Shown: positions 46,218-58,117, counted from the stretch's first letter. The stretch is DNA of 64,000 nt from Rotaria sp. Silwood1 (GCA_905250075.1 CAJNOP010000086.1:310001-374000); one strand, 5' to 3'. Program-made: numbers and translations. The notes: generated by a model from the letters alone, not told the origin.

Positions 46218-48102
46218 TATGAATCACCATATTTTGAGGCATACACATTTCTTCAATTCGATTATTCATAATTAATGGAAGAATTTGAATATTTTGTAAA
46301 TTATGTTGTTGATGAGAAGTATTGAAATTATGAATAAGAGATTGACATGTATTAATAAGTGAAGAAATAACTTCTTTTTGACCACCATTCTTTAATCCAT
46401 CGTTGTTATTTATTACTTGTTGCACAACTGATAATGTTTCATTTACAGCTTTTGTAAATTGTTCCAACATATTCGCTTGTTGATGAATCAATTGAGTTGC
46501 AACTACGAGTATTTGTTGAAAATGTTTATTTTGTTGTTCAAGTTTTTCTTTAACTTCTGCATCTTTCTTCTCCATCTCCATCTTTAAACGTTCACATTCA
46601 CTACTAGTCTTTTTTATTTCATCCAACATCTGTATGTTATTCATATTGTTGTTTGTGATAGATGTTTGAGATAAATGTCTATAAGGCATTTGACCTTTAG
46701 GTTGTGGAAGAGAATTCCACCCTTCAGAATTATAGACATACGGTTGATCACGTATTAAGTTTTTTTCAAAATGTGATCGGTTGGTTATCATTCTCGATAC
46801 TTGTCCACCTCGTTGTCTACATTCTGAAGGTACAAACAATTGAACATTTGGTGGTAATAATTCAGGATGTTGTTTCAATTTTAAAACTAATTTTTTTCGA
46901 TATTCAGCAATGTACGGGCATTTATAATCATTTGCCATATGATCATTTGATTCACATCGATGACAATGAATTCGACAATCTTTATGTTCACCTATCCATC
47001 TATCCTGGCCACACCGCCGACAAGCATCATACTGAAATTTGCAATTTTTTCGGATGTGGCCAGGATCGTTGCACTTAGAACATATCAGTAATCGAGGTGG
47101 TGCAAGAAATTCACTTACTTCTATAAGTTGACCATGTAATGTAAGTACACCTTCATTAATTATTTTATCATATTGATGTTTATCTTTCAAATCCATACGA
47201 ATATGTCTAGATTGTTCTTTTCTAGTTCCGTTCATTTCTTCCAATTTAAATAATGAGGGATAAATACTTTTAATATCATCAAGTATATCATTATAAGATA
47301 TTGAATTGGATACCGATTTAAGTAAAACCGAATACTGAGGAGGTAAATGTTTCGGTATTTCAGGTGAAATATTAATTGAATGAAGTGATGATGGATAATG
47401 TTCAATATCACATAAATAGACATATAGTTCAGGTTCACGTGTAAAACAAACTAAATTTCCTTGTTTATCTACAAACCAGTACTCGAATCCTAAAGAATGT
47501 TTATACATCTTGTTGACTTGACGAAAATCTTTTTCAATATGTAAGAACAATTGTTTAATTAATAAGACTCCTTGACTATGATTATTAATTCTTGGCTCGC
47601 AATTAATTTTGATTGGTGGAAGCTGTTGCTCTACAGCATAATGAAGAGCATGTAACGAAATTTCTTGATCATAATAATTTACATTTATTTCATCATTTTG
47701 TTTTTGTTGTTGATTTAATTTATTTTGTCGTTCTATATCACCTACGGAATTTTCCTTTTGTGTTCTTTCTTTACCAATAAAAACAAGAGAACGTTGTACT
47801 GATGAGTCATGTGTACCACTAACGTTTTTTTTTCTTCTTTTTGTACCACCTGGAGTTTGATCATTTTGATTTAATTTAATTGAACAATTATCTTCATTTT
47901 GTGTTGTCAAAAAATGTAAATCATTTTCATCTTCACTGTTTGATACTTGTCTCTTCGTTGACATTGATTTTTGTTTCAGCTGATTATTTTTTTCAATCAG
48001 CCCTTCATGACTGCACAGTTTATCACGTCCAGCAGCACTAATGTTTCGATACATTAGTAAATAAATTTTGTACTTGAATTTGTAATCAATAAAGACAGTC
48101 AA
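46210..48102 (-). CDS. LINE ORF1: gag-like RNA-binding protein with zinc knuckles (630 aa)
   Basis: First ATG at 48102. N-terminal ~150 residues are polar and low-complexity. The middle (~165-340) has no motif I can name with certainty. Around residues 340-395 come three Cys/His knuckles: CSKCNDPGHIRKNC (perfect CCHC), CRRCGQDRWIGEHKDC and CHRCESNDHMANDYKC. Residues ~490-560 look like a coiled coil (ERLKMEMEKKDAEVKEKLEQ), probably for self-association. This is the layout of ORF1 in Jockey/I/R1-like LINEs, whose product coats the element RNA. The stop overlaps the ORF2 start. No lesion. Confidence 0.88.
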   Translation of the reverse strand: MTVFIDYKFKYKIYLLMYRNISAAGRDKLCSHEGLIEKNNQLKQKSMSTKRQVSNSEDENDLHFLTTQNEDNCSIKLNQNDQTPGGTKRRKKNVSGTHDSSVQRSLVFIGKERTQKENSVGDIERQNKLNQQQKQNDEINVNYYDQEISLHALHYAVEQQLPPIKINCEPRINNHSQGVLLIKQLFLHIEKDFRQVNKMYKHSLGFEYWFVDKQGNLVCFTREPELYVYLCDIEHYPSSLHSINISPEIPKHLPPQYSVLLKSVSNSISYNDILDDIKSIYPSLFKLEEMNGTRKEQSRHIRMDLKDKHQYDKIINEGVLTLHGQLIEVSEFLAPPRLLICSKCNDPGHIRKNCKFQYDACRRCGQDRWIGEHKDCRIHCHRCESNDHMANDYKCPYIAEYRKKLVLKLKQHPELLPPNVQLFVPSECRQRGGQVSRMITNRSHFEKNLIRDQPYVYNSEGWNSLPQPKGQMPYRHLSQTSITNNNMNNIQMLDEIKKTSSECERLKMEMEKKDAEVKEKLEQQNKHFQQILVVATQLIHQQANMLEQFTKAVNETLSVVQQVINNNDGLKNGGQKEVISSLINTCQSLIHNFNTSHQQHNLQNIQILPLIMNNRIEEMCMPQNMVIHNG

Positions 48103-48453
48103 TATAATAAATGAATAATAAATAACAACAATACGATAATAATTTAATTATATAATTACGTAATTACGTAATTGAAGAAAATCATTTAGCACGTGTACAT
48201 ATACGAAGTAGTGTGTGTACAAAAGAGAAAAGAAAAAGAATATGCGTCTTACTCTTACGTGCAAAGGAGGAGGAATGACAAGGGTCGAAACTTTCTGATC
48301 ACCCTTTAGTATCATGCTTTAGAAATGAATGTTGCATTCTAAACAAACAAGAATGAAAGTATACCCTATTAGATTGATAGAATCGAACTTCATATTCCAC
48401 TTTATTTATTTTTTACAATTAAATGTTGAAAAATGAGAAAAATAATCAGTTCA

Positions 48454-49083
48454 TCATGTTGAAGTGGTAGAGTGTATTCGTACACGAAACCAGCACCGTG
48501 GTCGTACTTTACAAATCCATATGAAAAATTCAATGACAACAAGAACGAATCCTGCAAAGACAACGACTGTGATCACTAAGTTGGGCACCAACTTCTGCCT
48601 GGTAAAAGTATTGCGAACAGAACTAATATCTGCTCTATATTTAAGTGGTCATTGTCTAGGATCAGTCGGATCAATAAAGCACGCATAGGTGCTGTTTATC
48701 TAAACAGATAGAAAAAACGTGAATTAAATTGATATTAATGATATTTTCACGTCTATACAAACCACATCTGGTTTAAGCGATACAGGTACCAACCATTCTT
48801 CAAATTGGTGCGTGGTTCGATTTCCATTTAAACTAACTTCGAAAGAAATGAGAAACGTAGTATTGATAAAAATCAATAAGGAATTTTTGTATTGTTATGG
48901 ACGTGATATAACTTTGTCGATATGGCAAGTTGTGCTCAAAGAAAACTTTTGTGCATCAAGTTCAGAATGTCGATATGTCGAATATTCTCTCGTTAAAACG
49001 GCAACAGAGGTGAATAAAATCAAAGGAAGACTAATCAGGCACATGAAAGATGAATTATCCCCAACGTTTCTTTTGAAACGCAA
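48454..49083 (-). pseudogene. Decayed two-helix membrane protein gene (two in-frame stops)
   Basis: Exon 1 runs from ATG 49083 (or 49044) to 48763 and exon 2 is 48699-48454. The GT-AG junction keeps frame (KPDV|INSTYACFIDP). Helix 1 is around LISLPLILFTSVAVL and helix 2 around LVITVVVFAGFVLVVIEFFIWI. The ~150-residue loop between them holds Cys residues and NxT sites (NTT, NRT, NST), implying an extracellular loop as in BK-channel beta-like proteins; that family link is only a topology guess. In-frame TAA at 48895-48897 (after DKVISRP) and TGA in exon 2 (after DPTDPRQ) break it. Both downstream parts stay in frame and protein-like, so decay is fairly recent or stops are read through. Confidence 0.6.
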
Positions 49084-50995
49084 CAGGACGATGTCATTTC
49101 TATAGAATTAAATGCAGACTGACTATGTTGAAAGATTTCTTTTCTTTGTAGAAGAAAATGACAGAAAGAATGGATAAAAATCAAACGAGATATCCAATCG
49201 ATTCGTCTTCTAAATATATACAACCGCTTTTTCTTAGCAGCAACGGCGATCCCATGAGAAGCAGAATTTTTTGACCTTAGATCACTCGAAGCATATTTCT
49301 TATCTTGAGAGGTCATCGTATAGAACGTATTGATTGTTTATAGAGTATCGTCAAATAACTTTTCCCTTGGTGATTTCGACATAGTCTGAAGAGGTCAACA
49401 TATTTAGTTCTATCCAATGAAGAAACCATCACTCGTCATTCACGTTATCTAATAACATCAAATGAGCCATAGCTTCATTTACATCAATAATTCAGCATCA
49501 GGGTGCCGTTATGTTATATTCTTTGTCAAAGACTATCGTTACTTTTCTCATCAGCTAATAGAACGTCATATAGTATTAATTTTAATGTTGCTCGTATAAT
49601 TCAATTATTGATGTTCGCTGTACTTTTATATTAATGGTTGCTCTCGAACTCATTTCAAATGCTTTATACTCCCTTACTCCTTATAGGTCTTTTGCTGAAG
49701 AGAAACGAGAAACTATCATAGTTTATCGAAAGTAACAGAGCTGGTTGTCTTTTTTAATGATCTACAGAACACAAAACATCAAACATACATGAAAAGAGAT
49801 AAGTGGTTCATATTGAAATATGTCTATCGTCTATCGGTTTCGATATCAAAACGGATTCAATTTCATGGTCAGAATACCTTTCGAAGACATTCTTGTTTTA
49901 TTATTTAAGTAATATGTAACCACCAAAAAAGATGTTTTATGACTTCATATTTTTATTCATTTCGATGTAAGTGTGGTTGTGGGTATCGGTGAAGAGCACA
50001 ATAACGTCTGCAATCCCACACCCAATCAATTTTATCTTTATGTAAATGATGAATCGATTTGTATATTTCTCTTTGTGAAGGATATGGATGCAAGTGTTTT
50101 ATGTACAGATTCTCTTCTCAACCATATTCATATCCTCGCATGTATTCAGAGAAATACAATAAATCCCTGATTCATTAAATAGTAGTAAATTTAGTTGTAA
50201 ACAGTTAACTAATTGTTCACATAAGTGGATTCATAACGTGAATGAAAATCATTTAACAAACTTGTGATAGTTAAAAGCGATTATCATATTTACAATATTT
50301 TGTTCAAATATTCAAATACTATTTAGATAGCTGTTTATTTTTATAATAATTCTGACTCTTAAATAATTTAGATGCATATCACATTTGTTGATGATGTTTT
50401 TGTCTTACAACAATTGATTTATGTCAATGAACGTACTAGTACTGCATCGAAAGAAGTGTTTAATGTATATCAAGATGGAACAGTATATGTAACAAAAATT
50501 AGGATTGAGTACTGTTTGTTATCTATCGTTGTACTTCTATATGAGTACGTTTCTAGTCTGTCTTTTAATAGGATGAGTTTCGTTTTGAAAACAAAAACGA
50601 ATTCTTACATGCACTATAAATTATTATTGTTAAAGACAAATTGAGTTATAAATGTCTTTCTATGTTAGAGAAACATCGATTAAATGACCATGTCTAGCGA
50701 TACAGTACGAAATGTTTGTCAATTATTGAATGAACTTTTTTTAGTAGTTTGCTTTTCATTGGACAAAGATGAACACTAACTTGGTCACACAGCGCGAATG
50801 TAGATATACATGATAAGGACAAGCATTAATACCACTATCACCCACACATTCTTTCCACGGATGAAAGAAAATGCGAAAAGAGGAGAGAGAAAGAAAAATG
50901 ATTGCTTGACCTCCGCATAGAAGACTGGATAACACATACTAGAATGAAGACGCGCGCACACACAACATAAATGAGCAACATAAGAAAATGTGTTG
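49084..50995. other. Non-coding stretch
   Basis: AT-rich, no convincing gene. A faint G-rich/C-rich pair of telomere-like words lies at about 49969-50022. Frames 49973-50170 and 50372-50644 show no family signal. Confidence 0.4.
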
Positions 50996-51907
50996 TTAGA
51001 GTACTCTCTGACAAGTAAAAATAATGAAGTATCTTATGTCATCATCATTAGAGTTGGATAGTATCGTCGTAAGCGTATAAGGCAGTCTATTTATGTGAAA
51101 ATGGCGAAATTTAGGCAGATGTTTATGCAAAATGGGAACGAATGAATCATCTGTCACTGTGTTTCGATCGTCAAGAAATCTGTTAATCGAAAAATAAATG
51201 AGATTCGGTACAAGAGAAAGTAATAAATCGATCGATTGAGAGTTTAATAAACGAAGGTATTGAAAGTATAAATCTAATCGACGAAGACATTGATGAGGTG
51301 CACAATCAAATGAACTAATCATGCACTTGTGAATTGTAAATTTGATGCAGAATTGAACAAGAGATAGACACGATTGAAATATTTGGGTGTAGACTAGTAT
51401 ATCATCTGTAGAAATACACAGTGAACGAAGAGATGAAACAATACTTCATTTATAATCCTTATTTAATTTAACTTGACCAAGTTGGCAAGTGCGAAGATAA
51501 GAAAAATAATTGGCGAAAACAAAGATAGACAATGAATTCTGAGCTGCAACAATCATTGAAGAATCATTGGTAACGCACAAATGTTCAAGATGAGAAAGTC
51601 CCAAAATCGAATGGGATAAACCATAATCTGGTTCTCTGGACAATCGAAGTGAACGAATAGCATGAAACGAAGACAAATCAATGGGATCTTCGTAATCAAC
51701 ATCCAACATGGTTATACGAGAAGCAAAGAAACGAAATGCAGACAATGGAGCATCTTTATTCGATGTTAATTTGTCCCAGAGATTGATAAGAGAAGTGAGA
51801 ATCGATGTAAATCGAATATTAAGAGCATAAAAGTCGTTGTACAACTCTTGAACAGATAAATATTCGAAAATTTCAATAAGAAGTTCGTTCGAAAAGTGTT
51901 TGAGCAT
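50996..51907 (-). pseudogene. F-box protein gene interrupted by one in-frame TGA
   Basis: ATG at 51905-51907 opens MLKHFSNELLIEIFEYLSVQ, an F-box like that of the gene at 31877. Leucine-rich sequence follows (e.g. IRSLRLSREPDYGLSHSILG). A TGA at 51446-51448 ends the first frame after KLNKDYK. The very same frame then continues without a further stop for 149 codons to 50996, with matching style (CLRRLDLYFQYLRLLNSQSI, LVPNLIYFSINRFL). Either a single nonsense mutation, or a short intron with weak donor GTCAAG at about 51469 and acceptor TTCTACAG that would remove the stop. No other lesion. Role if active: substrate receptor of an SCF ubiquitin ligase. Confidence 0.7.
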
Positions 51908-52677
51908 TGAGATCGACGATATATATAGTCACTCATTGTGTTCTTCAAATCAATTTAGCTCGTTCTAAAAGAACAAAACAACTCATCAGAATCAAGTTTG
52001 ACATATAACGATACAAACGGAAAAACTGATGGTTATTCTTTCGTTGATATCTTCTCTTGTCATGTCAACTGATGTATTACTAGCGAAGCGCAAAATTGCC
52101 ATGTCAGAGAAAAAGATATCAAACACAAAGAAGATGGATTATTCAACGATTACGCTCAACTACAACGAAGACGACAGAGGGTACTGTCAAAAATATTCAA
52201 ACGTGATCTCTAGTCACTTGTAGGATAGACACAATTTTATACGGTACAGATTGAAAACGATTAGATTTGGCATTTGCCAAATGTCAAAGTGTGCCAAAAA
52301 TTTGCCAAACGATCCTGTCAGATAAGGTTGACCCCCTAGCCATGAGAAACCGACTACATGATTTTACGAAGATTTTTTTCTGCGTCGATTGGTATATAAA
52401 TGAAGCTCACCAAGTTCATTTTTTAATGAAATTGCTCAAACATACTTGTTTTTGGCCATTACACATCTTTATACGCTCTTATTTCAATGTAGCGTTAGAA
52501 CAAATGAGAAAAAAGTATAAGAAAAATTTTCTTGTCTATATAGTTTTGCAGAGAGCAATGTGCCCTACGGAACCCTTGAATAGAAACCTTCAATGGGAAC
52601 AGTTTCAGTGACTATCAGAATTGAATTTGGGATGTGGGTGTAGGTAATGGTACGGGTGAGTGTTTGGTATGAGTGTT
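51908..52677. other. Non-coding stretch
   Basis: Upstream of the F-box pseudogene. Several TTTGCCAAA-like words occur at about 52265-52310 and a short degenerate TGTGGG patch at about 52631-52672. No gene recognised. Confidence 0.4.
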
Positions 52678-52685
52678 TTCCTCAC

Positions 52686-53271
52686 CAGAGCTAGTACAAG
52701 TACAGCAAGTAAAATACTTTTACTTGTACTTTTACGCCATGTACAAATATAAAATATGGTCTGTAATGGTGACTATGTTAATAAACTCTGTAGGATAATT
52801 GTAGCACCATCTGCTAACAAGTTAGATGGAAATAAAATGTTAATTCAACTCTTTTCTTGCGTATGTTAGTGGAGTGACTACAGAGTTCTTGTAAAAACCA
52901 TCTTCTGTTATCTTTTGGGCTTCTGTGAAATGAAAAATGAGATGCATAAATGATGATATTCATTTGAGCCGTCTTAGAATATTGAACTTATACAAGCAAT
53001 TTACCAGATCTATTTTGAAATGTCACTGAAAATTTTAAAAATTTTATACGTCAAACATGAAAGTCAAATTTAACGAAAACTTGTAGAAACATTTCAAATT
53101 CTTCCATTCTATTCAAGTGACAATTAATTCTAAATTGATCATCTTTCATTTTCATAAGAGCTCAATTTTAGTACTAATATGTATTTCCAAAACTGCGTGC
53201 CTCTATTCATAAGTGTAAATCGCGAGTACTTTTCTAAAAGTACAAGTACAGATACTTGCGTTCGAACTCTA
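52686..53271. mobile_element. hAT-like non-autonomous element, 586 bp
   Basis: Begins CAGAGCTAGTACAAGTAC and ends (complemented) TAGAGTTCGAACGCAAGTA. Sub-terminal AAGTACAAGTA/ACTTGTACTTTTA words occur inverted at both ends. Flanks TTCCTCAC (52678-52685) and TTCCTCGC (53272-53279) match in 7 of 8 bases, fitting an aged 8-bp hAT duplication. No coding capacity. Confidence 0.65.
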
Positions 53272-53279
53272 TTCCTCGC

Positions 53280-54287
53280 TTATCCATAGGCAGCCACGCA
53301 GTTACACACTCTCACCCATAGATAAATCCATAGATGTAACTGTAACGAAAATGATGGATAGAGTGTTTCGCTACTACTGCAGTATTTATTTTATTGTTGA
53401 TCAATATTGAGAAACTGTAGAAATAGAGTTACCGCTAGCCCCGGTGTATGATGTTTACTACACTACTCCATCACGTCAGCTCTATCCATTCCATACAGAA
53501 CACGAGGTTATATACGACAGAGGAAACACAGACAATAGAAGAGAGAACCAATATATGACAGAGTGAATGGCCAGCTAGTATCGGTCATGAGATTAAGACA
53601 TCTAACCGCATGGTGACAGAATGCTGACCGATCAATGAACCAATAGAAGATGCACACAGGTCGTCATCTTATCATCGGTACAGTTACTAATGCCTACCCA
53701 AAAATATAATGGCCGTGGGTATTTTTGAAATAACTCAAAAATGGAGGGTGTTGGTGTGGTTTTCAGTAAACAATGGACAACCACACCCACAGTCATACGT
53801 ACTTATCCTCAAGCGCACCGCAATCCTCAAAATAAAATATCCAACGACTATTTTGTAAACCTTGATGTTGAATCTATCTGAGAAATAAGTGTATAGGAAA
53901 ATAACTTATTGAAAATCAATCGGTTGAAATAAGCTCGAAAAACATTGCTTTAAATCGATTGAAACGATTTGTAGTAAATGTTCATAAGTTTGAACTTAGA
54001 GAGAACAGAAACGGAAATAATGGTAACTGAACCACATATGCATATTATACATCGTAAGTTGATTTTGAACACATTCGTTGATAAGCATACGTACATCATT
54101 AACTTCATTATTTATTGCATTCTCGCATAGAAATTCCATACGTGCATAACGTAATGGTATTGTTATAATGATCTCTTCTCGTAGTTTGTTTTTACCTTGT
54201 TTCATAGGAATTAATAATGGTCGCAGTCACGAAACTAGTTGCTGAAGAAATCTTTTGCATACTTCAAATGGTATTCGATTATTCACA
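53280..54287. other. Non-coding stretch
   Basis: Includes a small G-rich then C-rich telomere-like pair at about 53742-53792 (GTGTTGGTGTGG ... CCACACCCACAG). Otherwise nothing recognised. Confidence 0.4.
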
Positions 54288-54289
54288 TA

Positions 54290-55225
54290 CAGTGTGTTCT
54301 AAAAGTCCTTTCCCAGAAGTTTTTCCGAATGTCTTTGCTATTTTATTTAACTTTATTAACTTTTTTTTTCTAAATGATAGATGGAAAAACCGAATTTTTT
54401 TATCCGAGTAAGTTTCGCAAGTATGGTTCATAGGTACCACCTTTCATCGAAATACAAAAAATTAATCTTTTTTTTTTCTATTTCCAGAAAAACATTACAC
54501 AGCATTTTTTTCTTTAATTATTTCGACTTTCTGCATTATTCTAATCTGTTAATTGTCCAAGTTTTTAATGGTCATTTTCCAGATATATGTTTGGCCATTC
54601 GTTAATAAGTACAGCTGTCATATCCGGACTCTAATAATCCTTGTGCCACTATGAAATTCGCAATGAACTTACTAAACTTGCAGTGTGATGTAGTTGTGCA
54701 ATGTCAAGTAAGCTGATCGTTGAGCTCTTTTTTTTTGATGAATCAAAGATTGATCAACAAAACTATACATTGACACGTTTCAAAGCTTGTATTAGCTGAT
54801 CTTAGAGAAAAAACAGATTACTAAAAGGGTGTTTTACCAATAATATAGAGCACTAGTACATTTCTTGAAGATACTTTGTTTACACATCATTTAGTAGATT
54901 TCTATAAGTTTTGATTCAAAGAAATAGTTTTAAAAATTTTCAATATAGATTCTTGTAGAGTTGGATGAGCTCTACAACACCATATGAAAAAAATCAAAGA
55001 AAAAAAATTTAGTCGATTTTTGGATTACTTGCACCTTATAAAGAAAGCTAATTTTTCGTATTTCAAGCAAAGGTGATAGTTTTTCAAAATCGTATGGAAG
55101 TTTGTTCGGATGAAAGAAAACTCCGTGTGTCCATCTATCATTTAAAAAAGAGATTAATAAAATTTAATAAAATAGCGAAGATATTCAAAAAAAAACTTTT
55201 GGGAAGGAATTTTTAGGACACACTA
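54290..55225. mobile_element. Palindromic mariner-type MITE, 936 bp
   Basis: Left end CAGTGTGTTCTAAAAGTCC and right end, complemented, TAGTGTGTCCTAAAAATTCC. Flanked by TA at 54288-54289 and 55226-55227. Arms of over 150 bp are imperfect inverted copies (e.g. AATGATAGATGGA near both arms). No transposase frame. The termini are typical of mariner-like elements. Confidence 0.82.
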
Positions 55226-55227
55226 TA

Positions 55228-57193
55228 TATTATTTCGTTGTTTTAAAATGACCACCTTGAAGATGCGAAACGAATGTAGGTGCAAGAATGAAAGTCTAAT
55301 GATCTTCTTTACACACATCTACATCCACATCTAACCGTTAATGGAACTATACGATCGTTGACGAATGTAAAAGGTTTTTATCTTTTACCCTGTAAAGTAG
55401 AATAACACCTTAAATAAAACTAAGTTTTTTTATATAAGCAATGCAAATTTAATTTTAAACATTCTTTTCAGTACACTTTTACTTATTTCATAACAGTAAG
55501 GTCGTTCTAAAGAATTATGTATGTCATCCAATTGTAACATCAATCTATAGGAAATTTTTATGATTCTTTACGGCATTCGTACTTATGCAGGGCCTATTTT
55601 CATAGATTAATGGAAAGTTGAAAACATCATATACAGGAATAAGCTGTACCGTGCGGAAGAAGAATATTAATTAAAGCTGTTGTTAGTTCATGCCAAAAAA
55701 ACTAATATTTTCGCAATCGATTCAGTATCATTTGCAGAATCAGACTTAGACATCAAATAAGAAACGCTTTATTTCTAAATGTGACAAGATTTGTATAGAA
55801 AGAAGTTCGAGTTTCCTTGAAACAGGAATAATTTTCTCGATAAAAAGAAATCCTTCAAGTTTTCAAGGACTTTTTACTTAAAAACATATACTAAAAAATC
55901 TAAAAGCAAAATTTTCATTCTGTTGGATATGCTTTTTATAATGATTTATAACTAAGCTGAAATCATCATATATGTTTTAAAATGCTTATCTAATGTTGTT
56001 AATGTTCAATCTAAAAAAAAAAAACAGATTAAGATAAGTAGAATTGTAGTAAATGAAGGGTGTATATAACGTTGGCTTTATAAACACGATTATCAATCGA
56101 TATGAACTAAAAAAAGAACAAAGGTTGTTATATTATTTTTGAAAGTGCTCAAGTTTTCGGTGGCGTTTGAAAAAAATTAATGAGCTTCACATTAAAATGT
56201 AAACGTTTTCAAGAACTGTTTTTGTCGTTCTTTCTTTTACCTTCTTTATAGTAAATGTTTTTCGATACAATTATATCAGTAAAGTTGAAATACTGAACAA
56301 AATATAGCTTGTAAAAATCCAATCACATTTTCCTCAATAGATAGAACTTGCATGCAAAGTAATCGTTTCTAACGTAAATGATTTCGATTATATTTTGAAG
56401 ACGTGTGAACCTCATATGACACACACAAAAGTGATTAACGATCACGCACTTCTCCAAGTGAGAAATGAATATTCATCATTTATATTTGTTTAATTACAGA
56501 GATAGCATATCATGAGATTCACAGCTTTTATATAAAAAGAAAATGTCTTTCTCTTCTCTGTATACGTTGCGTTTTGGCGAAAAATCTTGATGATAACTTA
56601 TATGTTTGATCTCAATTACTACAATTAAATTTTTTTATTCGTGCAACACAAATAAGAAATAACGAGTGTTAAAATATGAGTCAAGAAAAATGTGACGCCA
56701 CATCTGTTTCTTCAAATAATTGTGTTTTTCTCATGGAAAGAAAAACATCTGCCATCATGATGAGTTGTCTTGCTTGATTTAATAGTAGAATATTTCTGCG
56801 AAAGTATTTGACTGAGCCTTTAGCTTCACTATCATATAGACTGAAAATCGTCGTTTAAGAAGAAAAGAAAAACAAGGTCCTGTTTGAAAACATGTCTCGT
56901 CCTTTAAAAGTTTCTTGCGTATTGGATCTTCCTATAAATTACTTTGGCATCATGCTATTCTTTGAATACAATCTCATTTTTACCTAAAAATATTACTCGA
57001 CTTTTTTAAAACGTTCCAAATCTAAGAACTTCTAGTCATTATCAAACTTATCATGATTTATATCTAGAGTATTACATTAACGATCTCATTATCAATGCTT
57101 GAATTAGTAATTCAATTAGTAAATTTTTAAACATTCTTAATTTTTCTTTCTCATCTATAAGGATTACCAAATACTCTATAGAATAACATCAGC
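55228..57193. other. Non-coding stretch upstream of GPCR
   Basis: AT-rich, no frame or repeat of note. The promoter of the GPCR presumably lies at its right end. Confidence 0.4.
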
Positions 57194-58117
57194 ATGGCCT
57201 CATCTCTATCCATCCAATTATTATCTATACAAAAATATATGGGATGGTTTATGATAATTTATGTTGTCTTTGGCAATATTGGCAACCTATGTAACTGTCT
57301 CGTTTTTCGTCGAAAGCAACTTCGATCGAATTCGTGCTCATGTTATCTATTAGTAGGTTCTATTGCGAATATTATATTATTGATATTTTTGGCATCAACA
57401 AGTATTTATGGGATTGAGCAATCTGATCCCTCTAATACTTCATTAATTTTTTGCAAATTACGCGGATATATTGGACATATTAGTATTATGCTCTCACGTT
57501 CTTTGATCGTTTTTGCCTGTTTTGACCGTGCCTGTATCTCATCTAGTCGAGTATCCATGAGAAATCTTGGTAGGTTACGAATTGCTCGGACACTTATTTT
57601 GTTCTGCACTTTGTTTTGGTTTGTCGCCTCTATTCATTTACTCATTTGGAATACGATTATCGACGGTAAATGCACAAAATCAAGTCTATACAATACTATC
57701 TTCGGAATTTATGTATTTATTATTGTCGGCGTAGCACCACCTCTCCTCATGATCATATTTAGTGGGATTACATTACATAATATACGTCTTGCATACAGAC
57801 GTGTTCATCCAGCATTACATGGCATGCGTCAACGTGATTTCCAATTGACACGAATGTTGGTTGCTGAAGTAGTCGTATATGTTTTGTCCACACTACCCTT
57901 TCCATTTTATTCTTTGTACAGTTCAGTAACAATGACAGTGGCCAAAAGTGATGATCAACAAACAATAGAAGGATTTATTAGTTTTATTACAGGGACTTTT
58001 CTTATCTATGTCAATCCATCTTCAACATTCTACATATATTTAGCTACATCTAGAACATTTCGAATTGAATTCAAAGCAGCTATTAATAAAATAATGCAGC
58101 GAGTTTTTGGATCTTAA
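57194..58117 (+). CDS. Rhodopsin-like (class A) G-protein-coupled receptor, orphan (307 aa)
   Basis: Single-exon plasma-membrane receptor with seven hydrophobic segments. Class A marks: GNIGNLCN in helix 1, Cys of the first extracellular loop in FCKLRGY, CFDRAC in place of DRY at the end of helix 3 (FDR), W in helix 4 (LFWFV), P in helix 5 (GVAPPLLM), LPFPFYSLYS in helix 6 and NPSSTFYIYLA (NPxxxFY) at the end of helix 7. N-terminus is short, with no signal peptide. The layout matches invertebrate peptide-type orphan receptors (FMRFamide-receptor-like families greatly expanded in bdelloids); ligand unknown. Frame intact, ATG preceded by a typical AT-rich leader. No neighbours linked in function. 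Confidence 0.88.
   Translation: MASSLSIQLLSIQKYMGWFMIIYVVFGNIGNLCNCLVFRRKQLRSNSCSCYLLVGSIANIILLIFLASTSIYGIEQSDPSNTSLIFCKLRGYIGHISIMLSRSLIVFACFDRACISSSRVSMRNLGRLRIARTLILFCTLFWFVASIHLLIWNTIIDGKCTKSSLYNTIFGIYVFIIVGVAPPLLMIIFSGITLHNIRLAYRRVHPALHGMRQRDFQLTRMLVAEVVVYVLSTLPFPFYSLYSSVTMTVAKSDDQQTIEGFISFITGTFLIYVNPSSTFYIYLATSRTFRIEFKAAINKIMQRVFGS

Larger units (their letters stand above)
42950..48278 (-). mobile_element. Full-length non-LTR retrotransposon (LINE), 5.3 kb
   Basis: Minus-strand element with two long open frames. It is flanked by exact 16-bp copies CAAGGGTCGAAACTTT (42934-42949 and 48279-48294). The 3' end (left on the + strand) is a short poly-A read as T's at 42950-42958; the 5' UTR is ~176 bp. 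The direct repeats, poly-A tail and intact frames indicate target-primed insertion that was recent or under little decay. It lacks LTRs and an RNase H domain I could see. Clade not assigned. Confidence 0.93.
41988..48306. mobile_element. Mariner-type palindromic MITE, split by a LINE
   Basis: Left end AAGGGTGATCAGAAAGTTTC at 41988 is matched by the exact complement at 48287-48306. Both sides are flanked by TA (41986-41987, 48307-48308). The left half 41988-42420 and the right half from about 42560 to 42949 are imperfect inverted copies, so the element was a ~970 bp foldback MITE. The LINE at 42950-48278 sits only ~30 bp from its right end. No transposase. The end sequence resembles mariner termini. 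Confidence 0.85.
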
